This document shows positions 59,542 through 64,000 of a stretch of 64,000 nucleotides of DNA, piece after piece. The stretch comes from Nilaparvata lugens (taxonomy: Eukaryota; Arthropoda; Insecta; Hemiptera; Delphacidae), in assembly GCF_014356525.2 (NCBI RefSeq), contig NC_052505.1, positions 54,116,379 through 54,180,378 of the forward strand, given 5' to 3'. The position numbers were made by a program, and so were the translations under genes. How positions within the stretch are numbered: the stretch's first letter is position 1; each line of letters starts with the position of its first letter. Under the pieces are notes generated by a model, which ran no database searches, was not told the DNA's origin, and was given only the letters and a program-made list of their open reading frames with translations.

Positions 59542-60860
59542 ACGTGTATTGTCCTATCCTTGGAGGTGAGAGTGACTCCCCCAGGAAGAGCACCACAATG
59601 TCTAAACTCTTCGCTCTCCTGGATAAAATCCTCTTCAATTTCCAGCTCATCATGATTGTGTGGTTGAAATGTGTTTACCAGATGATCAGCAAATGCTTGA
59701 ACTTTTTCTGTATTGCTTCTAGCCCATGAGGCATCCTGTTTCCTAATTGGTGGTGCATGCTGAATGGGTCTTTTCAATTTCCTGGCTGCCTTCCAGAAAG
59801 AGTAGTCGGTGCTTCCATCTCCTGTTAGATTTCTCAGATAATGATTCATTGATTCATTCTTAATTTGTTTGATTTCTCTTCTGAGCTGTTGAGTTAAATG
59901 ATTAAGTTGCCTTTTATCTTGTGAAGTTCTTGTTTGTTGCCATTTTTTCCTAGCTCTCCTTTTTTCAGCTATCATTTCCCTCACTTCTGTTGGGTAGCTA
60001 TTTCCTACAGTTCTTCTTCTTAGTTGTGGGGTGTTCCATCAGGCTGCCTGTTGCACGACAGTGACAAATTTTCCATCCAAATTTCCTCCATCAAGCTGTT
60101 CCATGCTTCTCAATGGTACATCAAGGGTTATTTTCCTTCCAGCATCTGTTGAAATCCTTCCCAGTCTGTACGGGTATTAACAAGCCATGGCCGTTCATTT
60201 TGTTTTCGTATTATAGATTCACTCAGCTCTAGAAGAATTGGAGAATGGTCAGTATCAAGGTCGAAACTTTCCTCAATACTCAAGTAGTTAAAACTCACAT
60301 TTTTAATTAAGAAGAAATCTATTAGGTCTGGAATTTTTTGCATATCTGAGGGCCAGTAGGTTGGTTTTCCGGTAGAAATGGCCTCACAACTGTACTCCAT
60401 AATAGCCTTATAGAGCTCTCTGCCTTTCGTGGTTGTTAAACGTGTCCCCAAACAACGTGTTTTGCATTAAAATCACCATCACATCTCAAATAAAGCTATG
60501 TATTCTCCATTTCGTATGGAATGTCTGGGTGGGCAGTAGATAGCAGTCACAACCAACTTATAAGTTCCTGTTTGAACAGCTACACTAGTTAATTGCACTC
60601 TTTCTGACTCATATTTAATTTCTTCATGATGTTGAATACTATCCTTGATGATAACAGCACTTCCACCTCGCGCCGAATTACTGGGATGTATAGCATGATA
60701 AGTCTTATATCCTCTGATTCTAATGTAAGATTATTAGTGAAATGAGTTTCTGGAACTGAACAAATATTATCTTTTCTAAATTTAAAACTGCTTCTTATTT
60801 TTATTGCCGATTAAGGAGTCCATTAGCATTCCATTCAACTATTCTAAGTGTATTCAGCAT
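59542..60860 (-). pseudogene. Jockey-type LINE ORF2: endonuclease and RT start, copy B
   Basis: As 29640-30959, with the same TAATG overlap with ORF1 and the same stops. Confidence 0.85.
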
Positions 60861-62351
60861 TACAATTCAGAAGAACAATTTTTCTCCAACTTCTCAAAAC
60901 GGCTTTGAAGATAGAAGATATTCTTTTCTTGCTTGTCTAACTTATGTAAAATGAGCTTCAGCACCTGATTAATATCTCCCTCCATATTATCGAACTGACA
61001 GCTATTCGAATTAGAGCCTTTGTTTCCTACAACAGTCTCTGCAGATGTTCTTCTACTCAGAGTAGGCACACGAATTTCTACCTGCTTAGTATTTTTATAT
61101 CCAAGCTTTGTAGTTAGATTTTGACTGATTGAGCTCTTGGGAGTGTCCGTCTTCCTTTTTTGAGCCGCATTTCTGATTTTCTGCAGTTCAATAGCTACAG
61201 TACACCCTCTGTAACTTGCAGGGTGAGCTTCTCCGCACTGGACACATTTTTGGTAGGACATCATTGGTTTTTGGCAGTCCCTACTTAGATGCTTTGATCC
61301 ACATTTCACGCATCTTGGTTCCATGTTACAGTAACGTTGGGTGTGACCGTAAGCCTGGCAACGCTTGCATTGGGCTATCAGCTTTGTCTTCCTTATATTT
61401 CCAATTTCCACCTTACATCCAAGAACCGTTTTCAATTCAAATATTTTAATTATATCTTCCTCGCAGCTAAAGGATACCAGGAGAATGTCCAATGGTTCCT
61501 TAGTCTTCCATTTGAGTTTATTTACCACTTCCAGGACTTTATAGCCTTGATTCTTCAAATCATCAAGTATGGTATCTGGACTACACGAATGATGTAGTTT
61601 CTTTACCATCACTCTGATGGGTCGAGAAAGTCCATTTTCGTATGAATGCCACTTATAGCCAGTATCAACCAATTTTTTCGTCACGTTTCTATAAGTATCT
61701 ACATCTAGAACGTTGATTTTGAATGTTTCATCACTGACTAGCTTTATTCTGAACTTGTCATCTGGAGAGACACTGTTCAAAGTTTTTAAAAACGTATTGA
61801 AACTTTTTATATCGTTCACAATGATAGGAGGCGGGGGCACTACTTTATTCTTCTTTTCCTTGGTGTGCTGGCTGTCAGTTGCTGCACTGCTTGTTGATGG
61901 CTGGGGGTGCAAAAGCGAGGTATCCATCTTCCTTTTTTTGAATTTCTTGATTTCATTTATACAATCATAATAATTTACTTATTTATTTCACTCGGATCCA
62001 TTCAGTGTACTTTGCTAACTCTTCTTCATCCGTAGAGGAATGTAAATTCTTGTTTTCTTCCTTTTCGGCAGTTAGTTTATTAGTTTTCAAATTTCCTCCT
62101 ACAGTAAATGACTGAGGCTGGTTCTTACTCTCCCTATTTTTCTCAAGAAGAGAGATTCTTTTAATCAGTTGCTCTAGCTTCGTTTGAAGCTCTTCATTCT
62201 TGATTTGCATCATTACACATCTATTTTCAGCTTCCTTCCAACTATTATACAATATTTTTTCGGTTGCTGTTCTTAAATTATTTGGGTCGATGACCTTTTC
62301 CGGCGTTGACTCCTTTGTAGGGATACCTGCGTTTACACTACCGGTTTCCAT
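60860..62351 (-). pseudogene. Jockey-type LINE ORF1, copy B
   Basis: As 30959-32450: a coiled-coil head in one frame, then the PRE-C2HC-like domain and three zinc knuckles in the next. One amino-acid difference (Asn to Ser near residue 42 of the 355-codon part) was noticed between the blocks. Confidence 0.85.
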
Positions 62352-62705
62352 TTTTCTTTATTCGCTTCGACTTCTTCTTCTGTTGCCTCTTCTTCAAACT
62401 CGGGAATCAAAAATTTCGACGGTCTGACGAAATACATTTATGTTGAATTTAAACTGTTTATTCATTATTCAGCAAAGCGATTGTGTCGCGAACATTGACC
62501 GGCCGGCCAAACCGGGACGCTCGAACGAGCACTCGCGTACTGCAATTTCGCACTTTTCGACAATTCCGCGTAGGCCTAATTCCACTAAGGCGCAGATACG
62601 GAACTATCGAAATATAACTATTTTTACTACCACTATACTACACTATTCTACTAACACTACAATGCTCTCGACATGCTACCGCTACGACGTCTAAACGATG
62701 ACTGA

Positions 62706-63173
62706 AGTTATCAAAATGGAAAAGTTTTCCCAGGAAAACATTTTTTTCTGATCATTACTTTTTGAGATATGAGCGCCCAAGGTTCAATTTTTTGGGACAG
62801 AACATTTCAAATTCGGTAAGAGATAAATCCATGAGATTCAGAGGATAGATTCTTCATAGTATTGTTGATCTAGTAAAACAAAAATTTTCTAAAAAAAATT
62901 TTAAGATGGTTATTCAATTTACAAAAAATAGCTTTTAGTTGAGTTATTTTTGGTAAATTGAATAACTTTTTCAAAAATTGATACTTTTAGAAGATTTTTG
63001 TTTTACTAGAACAACAATATCATGAAGAATACATCCTCTGAATCTCATGGATTTATATTTTACCGAGTTTGAAATGTTCTGTCCCAAAAATTCAAACTTC
63101 AGGCGCTCATATCTCAAAAAGTGATGATGAGAGAAAAATGTTTTCTAGAAAAAACTTTTTCATTTTGATAGCT
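62706..63173. repeat. 468-bp foldback, copy B
   Basis: Counterpart of 32804-33271 with the same arms. Confidence 0.85.
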
Positions 63174-64000
63174 TGATGGTATACAAATCAAGAAACTCAC
63201 GAGTAGAAATATCACGAGTAGAAAGTTTATTTTCAGCCTTAGCTCAGCATTAAAATTTTGGTGAAGCTAGAGCTAGAATGCTGTAACTTATTCCTTTTAA
63301 AAATACTAAGCTTAAATGCCGCATGTGATGTTGCTAGCTAAAAGACAGTAATTCCAGTGGAGATACTGCTCTTTCGATTAGTAGTGAAAAGTACTTCACG
63401 ACAGTTTTGCGCTTATAAATGCCTCAAATTCGTGCACATGCGATCAGTGGCATCAGTGCTATGCTTATATCTATAAAACGACTGCAAATACGGCATTTTT
63501 GACTATCCATCGTGTTCCCCCTCATAATTCAGCCTACATATAAAATCATACTCAACACAAAATCTCGAATTTCGCACTTACTGCACTTTTCCTTAGCTGG
63601 CAGTAGTGAAATCCAAATTAAATGGAAAAAAATTCTGATCATTCATTTTTTTATAATCAACATCCTTCACACTATACATTAATCACGTATATACGACCCT
63701 ACAACACTTATACAGTCTACATAGTATCAGTCAAAATTCGATTGATACCATTTTATTGTGTTATATTTTCTAATATTCTAATTTTTGGGTGAGCTTATTG
63801 ACCCACCCCCAGGGATGGCACCCGGTGCAGAACGCCCCCTCCGCCCGACGCCTTGTAAACCACACAGGTCAGTCGTCAGTGAATACAAAGCGAAGCTATG
63901 AGGTACATCTGCCGTGTATGTGCGAGCGGGCGCTATCGAGAAGTTTGGCAACACTGTAATGACTCGTGACCTTGATTTCCACACACAAATAGTCAAGTCC
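63174..64000. other. Unassigned DNA at window end, copy B
   Basis: Counterpart of 33272-34098, including the GC-richer island. No gene seen. Confidence 0.4.

Larger units (their letters stand above)
38430..64000. repeat. Block B of the ~26-kb direct duplication
   Basis: This copy begins on the first base after a 100-N gap and runs to the window edge, so its true right end is not seen. It carries the three deletions listed for block A, a 25-bp tandem duplication near 42822-42846, and a 140-bp tandem duplication (48011-48150 repeated at 48151-48290). It may be an alternative haplotype of block A and not a second locus. Confidence 0.97.

Noticed and set aside
1..64000. CRISPR arrays, bacterial operons, tRNA and rRNA genes
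   Set aside because: Nothing of these was seen. The tandem repeats are microsatellites or minisatellites without spacer structure, and the coding content is eukaryotic transposons.

Overview
This window is eukaryotic, repeat-dominated, AT-rich DNA from an arthropod, most likely a hemipteran. No ordinary host gene, tRNA or rRNA was recognised. The coding sequence that can be recognised belongs almost entirely to decayed transposable elements: a Ty3/Gypsy LTR-type element, at least three non-LTR (LINE) families, PIF/Harbinger pieces and a Helitron. The repeat families (Helitron starting TCTATATATATAAAAGCG, palindromes with a GAGCGAAGCGAGC core) resemble planthopper DNA such as Nilaparvata. That species guess is an inference from memory, not shown by the window.

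Layout. 1-5.7 kb: Gypsy element on the minus strand (gag, protease, RT, RNase H, integrase), with a gag broken by a small insertion and by frameshifts. 5.7-7.85 kb: non-coding DNA with short repeats. 7.85-34.1 kb (block A) and 38.43-64.0 kb (block B): the same ~26 kb present twice in the same orientation, near-identical apart from several large indels. Within each block, in order: Helitron; Harbinger pieces; a full-length LINE (called here the three-ORF LINE, minus strand); a palindrome-rich repeat; a Jockey-type LINE (minus strand) split by a ~2.4 kb insertion; and a 468-bp foldback. 34.1-38.33 kb: single-copy spacer with a long GT microsatellite and a plus-strand LINE reverse transcriptase. 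38.330-38.429 kb: a run of exactly 100 N, immediately followed by block B.

Most interesting item. The three-ORF LINE carries, between its zinc-knuckle ORF1 and its endonuclease-reverse transcriptase ORF, an extra ORF encoding a superfamily 1 RNA helicase of the kind found in alphavirus-like (tobamovirus/virga-like) positive-strand RNA viruses. The three ORFs are linked by short start/stop overlaps (11 nt and 8 nt), which argues that the helicase is an integral part of the LINE and not a chance insertion. All three ORFs are now interrupted in both copies.

Assembly caution. Block B begins on the first base after a 100-N gap and differs from block A mostly by single-base homopolymer indels plus a few clean deletions that go both ways. 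This fits two haplotypes of one locus placed in tandem by the assembler at least as well as a real segmental duplication. Many single-base frameshifts may be sequencing error.
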